Assembly (NCBI RefSeq): GCF_021431925.1
Contig: NZ_CP090371.1
Span: forward strand, 1,426,001-1,490,000
Reading direction: 5' to 3'
DNA: 64,000 nt
DNA from: Halobaculum sp. CBA1158
GTDB taxonomy: Archaea > Halobacteriota > Halobacteria > Halobacteriales > Haloferacaceae
A model generated the notes under the pieces. The model saw nothing but the letters and a program-made list of their open reading frames with translations, was not told where the DNA came from and did not search any database. The translations under genes were made by a program, and so were the position numbers. Each line of letters opens with the position of its first letter. The first letter of the stretch is position 1. Positions 42,360 to 51,530 of the stretch are shown one piece after another.

Positions 42360-42635
42360 ATGGCAGTCGGCACGCGAACGGTCCTCGCGCTCATCGGCGG
42401 CGTCGTGTTGACCGTCGGCGTCTACCTCCACGCCTCCGACCGCGAGGAGATCGGGCTCGGAACCATGGCGTTCGGCTTCGCGATATCGGCGTTGTGGGCG
42501 TTCCTGGGGATGGAACTGGCTCGTCGGGGGGAGGCGACCGCCCCCGCGGAGACGTATCTCTCCGGCGGGATGGCGGCGGTGACGCTGGCGATGTACTTCG
42601 GACTGCGGGCTCGCGGGTACGGCGACGCGGACTGA
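42360..42635 (+). CDS. Small membrane protein of unknown function
   Basis: This 91-residue protein has three hydrophobic segments: TRTVLALIGGVVLTVGVYLH, then LGTMAFGFAISALWAFLGME, and LSGGMAAVTLAMYFGLRA. Short charged loops separate them. I recognise no functional motif. A very good TATA box with leaderless spacing supports that it is expressed. It diverges from the DJ-1 gene and is followed by 283 bases of non-coding DNA before the peptide transporter operon. Confidence 0.78.
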   Translation: MAVGTRTVLALIGGVVLTVGVYLHASDREEIGLGTMAFGFAISALWAFLGMELARRGEATAPAETYLSGGMAAVTLAMYFGLRARGYGDAD

Positions 42636-42884
42636 GGCCGGGAACGGGCTCGATACTCGACTGCGACCGCACCGTCGCCGCCGATCGTCCGTCCTGCCTC
42701 GATCCGCCTTTGATGAGAAACCGAAGTTGCGTTCGCGGCCGTTTTCGCGGGCGACGCCCCGATACACAATAGCACACAATAGAGTGGGATTTCCGACGGT
42801 ATGGACCTTCTATACTGAGTACTGTAGATGTTCGTCGAGGGACGGCTATCGAACTATCCCGATTCCGCATGGGTAAAACCCGCA

Positions 42885-42892
42885 CAGTTAAG
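42885..42892 (+). promoter_or_regulatory. Possible promoter of the ABC importer operon
   Basis: CAGTTAAG lies 27-34 bases before the ATG of the binding-protein gene, in an A/T-richer stretch (42871-42905). The 283-base gap from 42636 also holds a short direct repeat (ACACAATAG at 42765-42782) and no gene. Confidence 0.3.
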
Positions 42893-42918
42893 TGTGAAAT
42901 ACCATAACGAAGGGGCGT

Positions 42919-44979
42919 ATGTCCGATAACCAATCCGGCTCCAGTCGCCGTCGGTTCCTCCAGGGCACCGGCGTCGCGGCCGTCTCCGCCGGCCTGGCAG
43001 GTTGTTCAGGCAACGGCGGCGACGAGACGGAGACGACCGAATCGACCCCCACCGAAGACGAGACCCCCACCGAAGCGCCAGCCGACTCCGAGGAGATCCC
43101 GACCGGCGGGATCTTCAACTTCGGGATGGGTACCTCCCCGAACACGCTGAACGCCATGGCGAGTTCCTCGGCGTACGTGGGCGCCGTCACGGACCGCATC
43201 TACGAGTCCGGGGCGGCGATCGACCCGGTCAACTTCGAGATGCACCCCAACGTCTTCACGGACTGGGAGTCCGAGGTGCTCGACGAGACCGGGGAGGACG
43301 ACCGGCCGAACGTCGAGATCCGCTTCAACGTCCGCACGGACGGCCTCACCTGGAACGACGGAGAGGAGTTCACCGTGGGCGACGTGGTCTTCTCGTACAA
43401 CTACCTGCTGGAGCAGCAGCCCGGCGGCTACGCGGCGTCCCTCAACGCGATCGAGAGCGTGGAGGAGGCCGACGGCGACTGGGACTGTCTGATGACGCTG
43501 AACCAGCCGAACGGCACGTTCGCGTACGACCAGTTCGGCCTCCCGATCTTCCCCGAACACCGCTGGGCGGACGTGGACGACTACAACGAGTACGAGCCCG
43601 GCGACACCGACTTCGGTCCCGTGGGTCTCGGTGCGGGCGTCGTCACGCAGTACGACCCCGACACGGCCGTCGAGGTGTCGTTCGAGGAGCGCGAGGGCGA
43701 GTACAATCTCTCGGACCTCGAGTGGCGCGAGGAGGTCAACGGCATCATCCCCGGCGGGCCGTTCGTCGACGCGGTTCGGTACCGGATCTACTCCTCGCAG
43801 TCCGCGCTGCACCAGGCGCTGTTCGAGGGCGACATCGACACCCTGTACGGCGGCCTCCGGACCTCCCGGATCCAGGACGGCATCGACAACGAGAACATCG
43901 ACGTGCTCGACGGCTTCGACACCGGGTACGGTCACTACTCGTTCAACCTCCGCCGCGAGCCGCTCGACGACCTGCCGTTCCGGCAGGTGCTCGGGTTCGC
44001 CTTCGACGACGTCTACTACACGCAGCAGCTCCAGCGCGGCTACGCCCAGGAGGGCGACTTCGTCATGCCGCCCGGCTACACCGCGGTTCGGCCGGAGACG
44101 GGCACCGACCAGGAACTTCTGGAGGGCCCGTCGGCGCAGGCGTTCACCTTCCGCCAGGCCAGCCCGAGCGTTCCGGACGTGGAGGGGGTCCGCGAGTTCC
44201 TCACCGAGGGGCAGGTCATCACCGGCGAGGAGGGAACCTTCGTCGGGCAGGAGTACCCCGGCAGCCTGACCGGCGTCACCGCCAGTCAGACGGAGCCCAA
44301 GCACGACTACAGCTTCGGTTCCGTCGAGTCCGAGGTGCTGCTCAACGCCGACGAGGAGGTCGACCAGGAGATCCGCGTCAACGGCGAGCTGCTCACCGAG
44401 ATCCACGACGGACCGCTCACGATGTTGCTGTCGCCCGCTCAGGAGGCACCCCAGTCCGCACAGATGGTCAGCGACTGGATCTCCTCGCTGCGGCAGATCG
44501 GCATCCCGATCAACCGCGAGGTCGTCTCGTTCAACACCCGCGTCACGCGGGCGTACGGCGAGGAGAGCTACGACGCGTTCTCCATGGGATGGGTCAACCT
44601 CTCGCCGTTCGCGACGAACACGCTGTACAGCCTGTTCCACTCTGACAACGCCGACGACCACTCGGTCGTTGAGACCGAGGGCGACGACGAGAACACCTCC
44701 ACGCTCCTCAACAACGCGATGGGGTACGGGCTGTTCGACGACGCCGGAGCCGACGACCTCATCGACGAGGCGCGGACGACGCTCGACCCCGAAGAGCGTA
44801 ACGACCTCTCGCGGCAGGCGGTCGAGAAGATCTACCTCGACTTCCCGACGATGGTTGCCGACTACAGTCTGACGAAGTGGCCCATCAGGAACCGGTTCAG
44901 CGGTGCGATCGGAGACATCCCGGGTCCGGGCTCGACGTACCTGGGAACGCAGATCAACCAGGTCTACCTGGACGAGTAA
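42919..44979 (+). CDS. dppA: ABC transporter substrate-binding lipoprotein (peptide/oligopeptide type)
   Basis: This 686-residue protein begins with a twin-arginine signal (SSRRRFLQGTGVAAVSAGL) and lipobox LAGC, so it is exported folded and lipid-anchored outside. A Thr/Glu/Pro-rich linker follows. The mature part has the family-5 solute-binding pattern (PNTLNAMASSSAYVGAVTDR, RFNVRTDGLTWNDGEEFTVG DVVFSYN split at that point, and the C-terminal ARTTLDPEERNDLSRQAVEK). It captures peptides or related solutes and hands them to the permeases downstream. Ligand type cannot be told; di- or oligopeptides, nickel complexes and oligosaccharides are all carried by the family. Confidence 0.93.
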   Translation: MSDNQSGSSRRRFLQGTGVAAVSAGLAGCSGNGGDETETTESTPTEDETPTEAPADSEEIPTGGIFNFGMGTSPNTLNAMASSSAYVGAVTDRIYESGAAIDPVNFEMHPNVFTDWESEVLDETGEDDRPNVEIRFNVRTDGLTWNDGEEFTVGDVVFSYNYLLEQQPGGYAASLNAIESVEEADGDWDCLMTLNQPNGTFAYDQFGLPIFPEHRWADVDDYNEYEPGDTDFGPVGLGAGVVTQYDPDTAVEVSFEEREGEYNLSDLEWREEVNGIIPGGPFVDAVRYRIYSSQSALHQALFEGDIDTLYGGLRTSRIQDGIDNENIDVLDGFDTGYGHYSFNLRREPLDDLPFRQVLGFAFDDVYYTQQLQRGYAQEGDFVMPPGYTAVRPETGTDQELLEGPSAQAFTFRQASPSVPDVEGVREFLTEGQVITGEEGTFVGQEYPGSLTGVTASQTEPKHDYSFGSVESEVLLNADEEVDQEIRVNGELLTEIHDGPLTMLLSPAQEAPQSAQMVSDWISSLRQIGIPINREVVSFNTRVTRAYGEESYDAFSMGWVNLSPFATNTLYSLFHSDNADDHSVVETEGDDENTSTLLNNAMGYGLFDDAGADDLIDEARTTLDPEERNDLSRQAVEKIYLDFPTMVADYSLTKWPIRNRFSGAIGDIPGPGSTYLGTQINQVYLDE

Positions 44980-45122
44980 CGGCTCGCCCGACGCGCGACG
45001 CCGGGCACCCCGTTCCCGCCCGGGGTTTCACACGGCGTCGCCCGTCCCGCATCGGCCGATTCAACAGGTTAAAGCCCTACCCTTCGTGACACAGACACAC
45101 GCGGAACGGTCACATAAAACGC

Positions 45123-46112
45123 ATGACCAGAATTAGTGGAAAATACCTCGCAAAACGGATCGTCGTCTCGTACCTGACGCTCCTGGTGATCATGTCGCTT
45201 CTGTTCGTCCTCCTGCGGAGCATGCCGGGCTCGTTCATCACGAGCATGATAAGCACGGGGATGACGTCCGAACAGATCGAACGGATCCGGGAGCAGTGGG
45301 GGTTGAACGAACCCCTGTGGAGACAGTATATCGACTTCATGATAAACTACCAGACCGGTAACTTCGGGCGCTCCCCGACGTACAACGCGCCCGTGGCGGA
45401 CCTCATGGTCCGCCGGATGCCGCGGACGCTCGTCCTGTTCGGGTCCACGTTCGTGATCGGGTTCATCATCGGCCCGCTGGTCGGCATGTACCTCGGCTGG
45501 TGGCGGGGCTCGAGGAAGGACAAGTCCATCTTCACCACCTCGCTTCTGATGTACTCGATGCCCAGCTTCTGGATCTCGTGGCTGTTCATCTGGGTGTTCA
45601 ACTACGAGCTCGACCTCCTGCCGAGCGCGTACATGTTCACCCAGTTCCCCGAGTTCGAGTGGACCGCGTTCACGGTGATGCGCGACGTGCTGTACCACAT
45701 CGCGCTGCCGATCATCAGCCTCACGTTCATCGGCTGGGTCGGCTCGATGCTCATCATGCGGCCGACGATGAACCAGGTGACCGACGAGGGCTACGTGTTC
45801 CTCGCGCAGGCGAAGGGCCTGTCAGAGCGGGCGGTGATGATCAAACACGCGGCGCGCAACGCGCTGATCCCCGTCGCTACTGGCGCGGTGGTCAGCCTGG
45901 CGTTCCTCATCGACGGCTCGGTCATCATCGAGAACGTCTTCAACTGGCCCGGCATGGGACAGATCATCGTCTCGTCGGTGCTGAATCGCGACTTCCCGGT
46001 CGCACAGGCGACGTTCTTCCTGTTGGCCGTGCTGGTCGTGATAATGCGGCTACTAACTGACGTCATCTACACGTTCCTCGATCCCCGAATCAAGTTCGGG
46101 GAGGGTGAATAA
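45123..46112 (+). CDS. dppB: ABC transporter permease (DppB/OppB type)
   Basis: This 329-residue protein has six membrane helices. It starts with KYLAKRIVVSYLTLLVIMSL, has EQIERIREQWGLNEPLWRQY before the second helix, and contains the inner-membrane EAA loop YVFLAQAKGLSERAVMIKHA, the contact point for the ATPases. It pairs with the next permease to form the channel. Its TAA overlaps the next ATG by one base (TAATG), showing translational coupling. Confidence 0.93.
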   Translation: MTRISGKYLAKRIVVSYLTLLVIMSLLFVLLRSMPGSFITSMISTGMTSEQIERIREQWGLNEPLWRQYIDFMINYQTGNFGRSPTYNAPVADLMVRRMPRTLVLFGSTFVIGFIIGPLVGMYLGWWRGSRKDKSIFTTSLLMYSMPSFWISWLFIWVFNYELDLLPSAYMFTQFPEFEWTAFTVMRDVLYHIALPIISLTFIGWVGSMLIMRPTMNQVTDEGYVFLAQAKGLSERAVMIKHAARNALIPVATGAVVSLAFLIDGSVIIENVFNWPGMGQIIVSSVLNRDFPVAQATFFLLAVLVVIMRLLTDVIYTFLDPRIKFGEGE

Positions 46113-47074
46113 TGGCAACCCAACAAGGCGACTCCGGAACGGACGAGGGAGCGACGAAGCGGCGCTGGGAGCCGCGGATCGAACGGATGAAGCGCGGGTG
46201 GGACCGGTACACCGAACACCGAATCGGTGTGGTGGGACTGGTCATCCTCGTGATCTTCTCGCTGTGGGCGGTCATCCCCGGGGTGTTCGCGCCTCACTCC
46301 CCCGACTGGATCGCGTACATCGGCGAGCCCCCCATCGAGAGCCGACTCACGGGCGAACAGGTGCGGTCGCTGCCGCACCCGCCCGCCTTCGGCGACCCGT
46401 TCTTCGCGCCGCTCGGCACGAACGCCAACGGCAACGGCGTCCTCTCGCTCGTGATCTACTCGGCGAGCAACGCGATGTACATCGGCCTGGCTGCGGGCCT
46501 GCTCTCGAGCCTGGTCGGCGTCCCGCTCGGGCTCATTTCCGGGTTCTACGGCGACACGTGGATCGACGAGACGATCCAGCGGTTCGTCGACATCATGTAC
46601 GGCCTGCCGTTCCTGCCGTTCCTGATCGTCCTCGTCGCCATCCGCGGGATCACGACCACGAACATCATCATCGGAATCGCCGTCACCTCCTGGCTCAACA
46701 ACTGCATCACGATACGCGGGGAGACGCTCTCGCTGAAGGAGCGGTCGTACGTCGAGTCCGCCAAGGTCGCCGGGGCCTCCGACACGCGGATCATCTTCCG
46801 GCACATCATGCCGAACGTCCTCCCCATCTCGTTCGTGTTCCTGGCGCAGGACGCCGCGGGCGCGGTCATCGCGCAGGCGTCGCTGGCGTACCTCGGGCTG
46901 GCGGACTTCACCGCCAACTCCTGGGGGATCATGCTGGAGAACATCAAGTCTCAGGGATACATCTTCAGCGCCTGGTGGTGGCTCATTCCGCCGGGCATCG
47001 CGCTGATGCTGCTGGCGGCATCGTTCTACTTCATCGGCTTCTCGATGGAGGACGTGACCAATCCGCAACGGTGA
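46112..47074 (+). CDS. dppC: ABC transporter permease (DppC/OppC type)
   Basis: This 320-residue permease has an N-terminal tail of about 35 charged residues, then RYTEHRIGVVGLVILVIFSL, and the typical DppC segment PPAFGDPFFAPLGTNANG before the core helices. The EAA loop is SYVESAKVAGASDTRIIFRH. A periplasm-side insert (IAYIGEPPIESRLTGEQVRS) is somewhat longer than in bacterial DppC. It is coupled with dppB by a one-base overlap. Confidence 0.93.
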   Translation: MATQQGDSGTDEGATKRRWEPRIERMKRGWDRYTEHRIGVVGLVILVIFSLWAVIPGVFAPHSPDWIAYIGEPPIESRLTGEQVRSLPHPPAFGDPFFAPLGTNANGNGVLSLVIYSASNAMYIGLAAGLLSSLVGVPLGLISGFYGDTWIDETIQRFVDIMYGLPFLPFLIVLVAIRGITTTNIIIGIAVTSWLNNCITIRGETLSLKERSYVESAKVAGASDTRIIFRHIMPNVLPISFVFLAQDAAGAVIAQASLAYLGLADFTANSWGIMLENIKSQGYIFSAWWWLIPPGIALMLLAASFYFIGFSMEDVTNPQR

Positions 47075-47087
47075 GACTACTCTACCA

Positions 47088-48245
47088 ATGACACTACTCG
47101 AAGTAAACGACCTCTCGATCCGGTACACGGTCGATGACGGGTCCGCTGTACACGCGGCCGACGGAGTGGACTTCTCCGTCGAGCGCGGCGAGACGTACGG
47201 ACTGGTCGGCGAATCGGGCTGCGGGAAGACCACCCTCGCGAAGAGTCTCGTTCAGCTGCTGGACAAGAACGGCTACATCGAGGGCGGGGAAGCCTGGTTC
47301 GACGCGACGCTTCCGCAGTGGGAAGACGAAAGCGGTGCCCCGAAACAGTCGGTGGTCGACGACCCCGACAAGCCGGTGCGCGAGGACGGCAAGACCGACC
47401 TCGCGGCGCTGACGAACAAACAGATCCGCGACATGCGCTGGCGCAACATCGCCATCATCCCGCAGTCGGCGATGAACGCGCTGAACCCGGTGTACAAGGT
47501 CGGCGACCAGATCGTCGAGGCGATCCTCCGCCACGAACCGGAGACGACCGCCGAGGAGGCGCACGAACGCGCCCGCGACCTGCTCGAACGCGTCGGCATC
47601 GAACCCGACCGCGCGGATGACTACGCCCACCAGTTCTCCGGCGGGATGAAACAGCGCGCGGTCATCGCGATGGCGATGGCGTGCGGCCCGGACCTGCTCA
47701 TCGCGGACGAACCGACGACGGCGCTGGACGTGATCATCCAAGACCGGATCCTCGAAGAGTTGGAGAAGCTCCAGGAGGAGTTCGGCGTGTCGATCCTCGT
47801 CATCAGCCACGACATCTCGGTGATGGCGGAGATCTGCGACCGGATGGCGGTCATGTACGGCGGGAAGGTGATGGAGTCGGGACCGAAAAAAGAGATCTTC
47901 GAGTCGACGGCGAACCCGTACACGCTGGGGCTGAAGAACTCCTTCCCGACGATCACCGCCGCCGACCAGGACCTCGTGTCGATTCCCGGGACGCCGCCGA
48001 CGCTGCGCGATCCCGACGAGGGATGTCGCTTCCGTGAGCGCTGTCCGTTCGCCATCGAGGAGTGTCACGCGCAACATCCCCCGATGTACGACGTCGAAGA
48101 GGCGGAGGCGACCGGTCGCCTCGCCGAGTCGACCGACAGGCGCTCCCACGAGTCGGCGTGTTACAGAATGAACGACCTCGAACAGCTCCGAACCGACGCA
48201 CTCAACGAATCCACATGGACCGAGCAGGAGATCGAGAGCCGCTAG
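47088..48245 (+). CDS. dppD: ABC transporter ATP-binding protein (DppD/OppD type)
   Basis: This 385-residue ATPase has Walker A GESGCGKTT (41-49), Q-loop region NIAIIPQSAMNALNPVY, signature FSGGMKQRAVIAMAM, Walker B LLIADEPTTALDV and H-loop VISHDISV. The C-terminal oligopeptide-transporter tail has a Cys-x5-Cys-x6-Cys array (GCRFRERCPFAIEECHAQHP) and a later Cys (ESACYR), as in family members that bind an iron-sulfur cluster there. An insert of about 45 residues (GGEAWFDATLPQWEDESGAP onward) lies between Walker A and the Q-loop. It overlaps the next ATPase gene by 31 bases. Confidence 0.94.
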   Translation: MTLLEVNDLSIRYTVDDGSAVHAADGVDFSVERGETYGLVGESGCGKTTLAKSLVQLLDKNGYIEGGEAWFDATLPQWEDESGAPKQSVVDDPDKPVREDGKTDLAALTNKQIRDMRWRNIAIIPQSAMNALNPVYKVGDQIVEAILRHEPETTAEEAHERARDLLERVGIEPDRADDYAHQFSGGMKQRAVIAMAMACGPDLLIADEPTTALDVIIQDRILEELEKLQEEFGVSILVISHDISVMAEICDRMAVMYGGKVMESGPKKEIFESTANPYTLGLKNSFPTITAADQDLVSIPGTPPTLRDPDEGCRFRERCPFAIEECHAQHPPMYDVEEAEATGRLAESTDRRSHESACYRMNDLEQLRTDALNESTWTEQEIESR

Positions 48246-49603
48246 TAGAGATCGACGGGCTGCGGAAGCTCTTCGACCAGTCACAGGGTGTCGTCGACAC
48301 CATCCTCGGTCGCGAGCCCCAGCCGGTCCGCGCAGTCGACGGAATCTCGCTCGACATCTACGAGGGAGACATCGTCGGAATCGCCGGCGAGTCCGGCTGC
48401 GGGAAGACGACGCTCGGAAAGATGCTCGTGAAGCTCCACGAGGCGACCGAGGGGACGATCCGCTTCGACGGGACCGATATCACCGATATGACCCGCGAGG
48501 AGGAGCGCGAGTTCCGCAAGCGGGTTCAGATGATCTTCCAGGACCCGTTCGAGTCGCTCAACCCCCGGATGACGGTGTACGACACCATCGCCGAGCCGCT
48601 GAAGATCAACGACGTCATCGAGGGATACGACGAGCGTCGCGCCCGCGTCAAGGAGGTACTCGAGGACGTGGGACTCGGTCCAGCGGAGGTGTACCTCGAC
48701 GCGTTCCCCGACGAACTGTCGGGCGGCGAGCGCCAGCGCGTCGCTATCGCGCGTGCGCTCGTCGTCGACCCGGACTTCATCGTCTGCGACGAGCCGGTGT
48801 CGATGCTCGACGTGTCGATCCGTGCGGGCGTGCTCAACCTGATGAAGGAGCTTCAGGACGAGTACGACCTCACCTACCTGTTCATCAGCCACGACCTCTC
48901 GCTCATCCGCTACATGTGTGACCGCGCGGGGATCATGTACCTCGGCAACATGGTCGAGCAGGGACCGACCGACGACGTGATCGACGACCCCAAACACCCG
49001 TACACGGAGGCGCTGTTCGACGCGGTTCCGGACGTGGAACTCGGCGACGAGCGTCGCCGCGCGAACGCGACCGGCGAGGTACCGTCGCCGCGGAACCCGC
49101 CGACTGGATGCCGATACCACCCTCGCTGCGCACACATCATCCCGCCGGACGACTGGACGGGCAGCCAGGAGGCGTTCCGACGCGCCTACCAGTTCAAGCT
49201 CAGGGTCCGGCGGAATGAACTCAAACCCGACTCCGTCGAGGACGACGCCGTCGACCGCACCGAGGCGCTGGTCGAGCAGGGGTTGACGCTGGACGTGCCC
49301 GAGGAGTACCGCTCTGAGACGGAGGTCGAATCGGGCGGTCACCGTGTCGACATGGCCGAACTCGATCTCCCGGCGGACGCCCGACGGGCCCTGACGGAGG
49401 CGGCCGAGGCCGTCGCCGAGGAGGACACCGAGGCGGCGCTCGCGGCGCTCGAGGATACGATCACGACGCCGTGTGAGAGCCGGCGGCCCGATCCCCAACC
49501 CGAGGGAACGCGCGAGGTCGCGTGTCACCTTTACGACGACGGGATCATCGGAGAGCTGCAGGACTCGAACGCGGAGTTCAACGCCGCGGCCGCAGAGGAC
49601 TAG
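48215..49603 (+). CDS. dppF: ABC transporter ATP-binding protein (DppF/OppF type) with extended tail
   Basis: This 462-residue ATPase has Walker A GESGCGKTT (58-66), QMIFQDPFESLNPRMTV, signature LSGGERQRVAIARAL, Walker B FIVCDEPVSMLDVS and H-loop FISHDLSL. The tail that normally carries four closely spaced Cys is split: Cys299-x5-Cys305 is followed by 114 residues before Cys420, then Cys437 in VACHLYDDG. The insert is acidic and helical. Family members without it are about 320-350 residues. The ATG at 48215 is 31 bases inside dppD. The start gives REPLVEIDGLRKLF, the usual first strand. Confidence 0.92.
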   Translation: MDRAGDREPLVEIDGLRKLFDQSQGVVDTILGREPQPVRAVDGISLDIYEGDIVGIAGESGCGKTTLGKMLVKLHEATEGTIRFDGTDITDMTREEEREFRKRVQMIFQDPFESLNPRMTVYDTIAEPLKINDVIEGYDERRARVKEVLEDVGLGPAEVYLDAFPDELSGGERQRVAIARALVVDPDFIVCDEPVSMLDVSIRAGVLNLMKELQDEYDLTYLFISHDLSLIRYMCDRAGIMYLGNMVEQGPTDDVIDDPKHPYTEALFDAVPDVELGDERRRANATGEVPSPRNPPTGCRYHPRCAHIIPPDDWTGSQEAFRRAYQFKLRVRRNELKPDSVEDDAVDRTEALVEQGLTLDVPEEYRSETEVESGGHRVDMAELDLPADARRALTEAAEAVAEEDTEAALAALEDTITTPCESRRPDPQPEGTREVACHLYDDGIIGELQDSNAEFNAAAAED

Positions 49604-49604
49604 C

Positions 49605-50081
49605 GTGGTCAGGTCCCCAGAAACACAACGAGCCCTCCTCGTCGGTCTCGCGGTCATGCTCGCGGTGAGCGGCGTCGCGTTCGCGTCGACGGCGAACGGA
49701 CAAGTCGCCTGGCAACAGCGCGATGCGATCGACGTCTCGCCGACGACGTACGCCGTCGAGGACGGCGAGGAGCCGACGATGGTGGTGGAGTTCGCCGTGT
49801 CGAATCCGACGCGGGTGAGCGCGACGATCGGATCGCCGACCGTCGTCGTGTACAACGGCTCGCCGCGAGACGGCGACGCGCTCACGGTCCCCCGTTCGGC
49901 CGATCTCGTCGACGATGAGACTGTCCTGGCGGGCGGCGAGACGACGACGCTCACGATGGAGGCCGACATCGATCCGGACGACGTGGGGCGCGCACGTGCG
50001 GCGATCGACGCCGGAACGGCCGTCGCCTCGGGATCGTTCGAGGTGACCGTCAGAGACAGGAGGGCGAACACCGATGTCTGA
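49605..50081 (+). CDS. Exported or membrane-anchored protein of unknown function
   Basis: This 158-residue protein starts with GTG one base after the dppF stop. An N-terminal hydrophobic segment (RALLVGLAVMLAVSGVAFAS) is a signal peptide or anchor. The rest is a beta-rich domain with the ring of an Ig-like or CARDB fold (TYAVEDGEEPTMVVEFAVSN, VLAGGETTTLTMEADIDP and SFEVTVRDRR). It could be an extracellular adhesion-like domain. It overlaps the next gene by eight bases, forming a pair. Although it is directly behind the importer genes, a shared function is not proven. Confidence 0.8.
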   Translation: MVRSPETQRALLVGLAVMLAVSGVAFASTANGQVAWQQRDAIDVSPTTYAVEDGEEPTMVVEFAVSNPTRVSATIGSPTVVVYNGSPRDGDALTVPRSADLVDDETVLAGGETTTLTMEADIDPDDVGRARAAIDAGTAVASGSFEVTVRDRRANTDV

Positions 50082-50538
50082 CCGGTCGGCGGGCATCCGT
50101 CTGGCGCTGGCGCGGCCGGCGACCGCCTCGTTCGGCACCCGCAGTCAGCGGACGATAGCGGCTCTCACGGTCGGTGTGCTCGCCGGTGTGCTCGGCGCGA
50201 CCGCGACGTACACGCTCCGACTGCAGACCGTTGCCCCCGCGTGGGCCGGAGAGACGGCGATGGGCGCGCTGGTGTTGGTCTCCGGCGCGTTCGTCAAACT
50301 GCTGTGTCAGGAGCTTCGAACGAGCGTCCTCGCGCTGGTGGTCGCGGTCGTGAGCGGCGGCGTGCTCGCGTTCGCCGCCGCGGTCGCGCCGTACCTGCTG
50401 CTCGACATCTCGACGCTGGGCGGGATCGCGTTGCTTCCGACGTTTCGCGACGTGATCACGTTCCTCGTGTTCGGGCAGGTGCCGCTGCAACTCACGGGCT
50501 ATCTCGTCGCCATCGTGTACGACGGGATGACGGCCTGA
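50074..50538 (+). CDS. Membrane protein of unknown function
   Basis: This 154-residue protein has four hydrophobic segments (TIAALTVGVLAGVLGATATY, ETAMGALVLVSGAFVKLLC, SVLALVVAVVSGGVLAFAAA with a following VAPYLLLDI, and FRDVITFLVFGQVPLQLTGY). I recognise no functional motif. Its start overlaps the preceding gene, suggesting a membrane partner for that exported protein. Codon usage is ordinary for the window. Confidence 0.8.
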   Translation: MSDRSAGIRLALARPATASFGTRSQRTIAALTVGVLAGVLGATATYTLRLQTVAPAWAGETAMGALVLVSGAFVKLLCQELRTSVLALVVAVVSGGVLAFAAAVAPYLLLDISTLGGIALLPTFRDVITFLVFGQVPLQLTGYLVAIVYDGMTA

Positions 50539-50590
50539 ACCGCCGACGCGCGACGACAGGCATATGTCCCGGCCGGCGGTACGCGGGGAC

Positions 50591-50851
50591 ATGCCGCGGG
50601 ACATCCCGACCGAGGAGAAGTCGGTTCGCGAGCGCGGGACGTACGCCAACGACGGAAACGACCCGACGATCGCGTCGTACCTCTCCTCGCTGTTTTTCCT
50701 CCTGTCGGTGCCGGCGCTGGTGTCGGTCACCTACGTCGGCTACTGGGGCGGTCTGTACGGCGAATCGGCCGTCGTTCCGATCTTCGCCGGCCTCCTGATC
50801 GCGTCGATCGCGGGGGTGTTCGCAGTGATGCACGTCACGACGGGTCGGTGA
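50591..50851 (+). CDS. Small two-helix membrane protein of unknown function
   Basis: This 86-residue protein has two hydrophobic segments (IASYLSSLFFLLSVPALVSV and PIFAGLLIASIAGVFAVMHV) after a charged N-terminus. Start could also be nine codons upstream (50564); I chose the ATG at 50591 because MPRDIPTEEKS begins a typical acidic leader. No motif gives a function. It is convergent with the minus-strand gene ending at 50990. Confidence 0.72.
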   Translation: MPRDIPTEEKSVRERGTYANDGNDPTIASYLSSLFFLLSVPALVSVTYVGYWGGLYGESAVVPIFAGLLIASIAGVFAVMHVTTGR

Positions 50852-50989
50852 GCGTCGGGAGGCCAATTCGGGTGTCGTAGGAAGGCGGGAGACGCGCGGG
50901 CGACGCGGTCGCCGTGTGCGTTGACCGAGCGGCGAGCGTCGAGACGGAGGACAGTCAGCGGATCAGCGAACCTTGGCCGCGAGCCGGGA

Positions 50990-51529
50990 TCAGTACCACT
51001 TGTCCTTGTAGACGCACTGCAGCGGCTCGCCGACGACGTTGGTCACCAGCGCGAGCGAGACGATCTGGACGCCCCCGTCGTACTCCGCCGGGTCGGTGCC
51101 GTCGCTCCATCCGGCGAGTCCGACGCCGAGCTCGACGTGGTAGTCGTAGACCGTGACGAGCCACTCGTCGGGGAGGCTTCGATTCTCCTCTTCGGACTCG
51201 TTGACGACGCGCAGGAGGTACTTGAACGTCGTGTCCTCCCGTTCCGAGAGGTCGCTGCCGGCGTCGTAGTCGGGGACGTTCGGCGTCCCGAACAGCTGGA
51301 CGAGCCGGTACAGCGCCGTGCCGATGTCGTCGTGACTGCCGCGGTCGGTCGGGTCGGGCTCCAACTCGACGTGTACGTCGTCGCGCGCCTCGCGGACGTT
51401 CACCTCGGACAGCTCCTCGCCGTCGGCCCGGCGGTCGACGATCTCCTCGCGGGCGACGGGGACGAGCGTGAACTCGCGAAGCTCTTCGATCGAGGGGGCG
51501 TCCGGATGATCTCTGATGTCGTGGATCAT
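50990..51529 (-). CDS. Soluble protein of unknown function
   Basis: This 179-residue acidic protein has no recognised family. It starts MIHDIRDHPDAPSIEELREF, has several beta strands (DVHVELEPDPTDRG, TTFKYLLRVVNESEEEN, EWLVTVYDYHVELGVGLAG) and ends LQCVYKDKWY. There is no membrane segment. It starts one base after the stop of the small membrane protein gene upstream, so the two are one operon and may act together at the membrane. Confidence 0.78.
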   Translation of the reverse strand: MIHDIRDHPDAPSIEELREFTLVPVAREEIVDRRADGEELSEVNVREARDDVHVELEPDPTDRGSHDDIGTALYRLVQLFGTPNVPDYDAGSDLSEREDTTFKYLLRVVNESEEENRSLPDEWLVTVYDYHVELGVGLAGWSDGTDPAEYDGGVQIVSLALVTNVVGEPLQCVYKDKWY

Positions 51530-51530
51530 C

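Noticed and set aside
42765-42782. Short direct repeat ACACAATAG as an insertion-site duplication
   Set aside because: The copies are adjacent with no element between them, and no transposase trace exists nearby.
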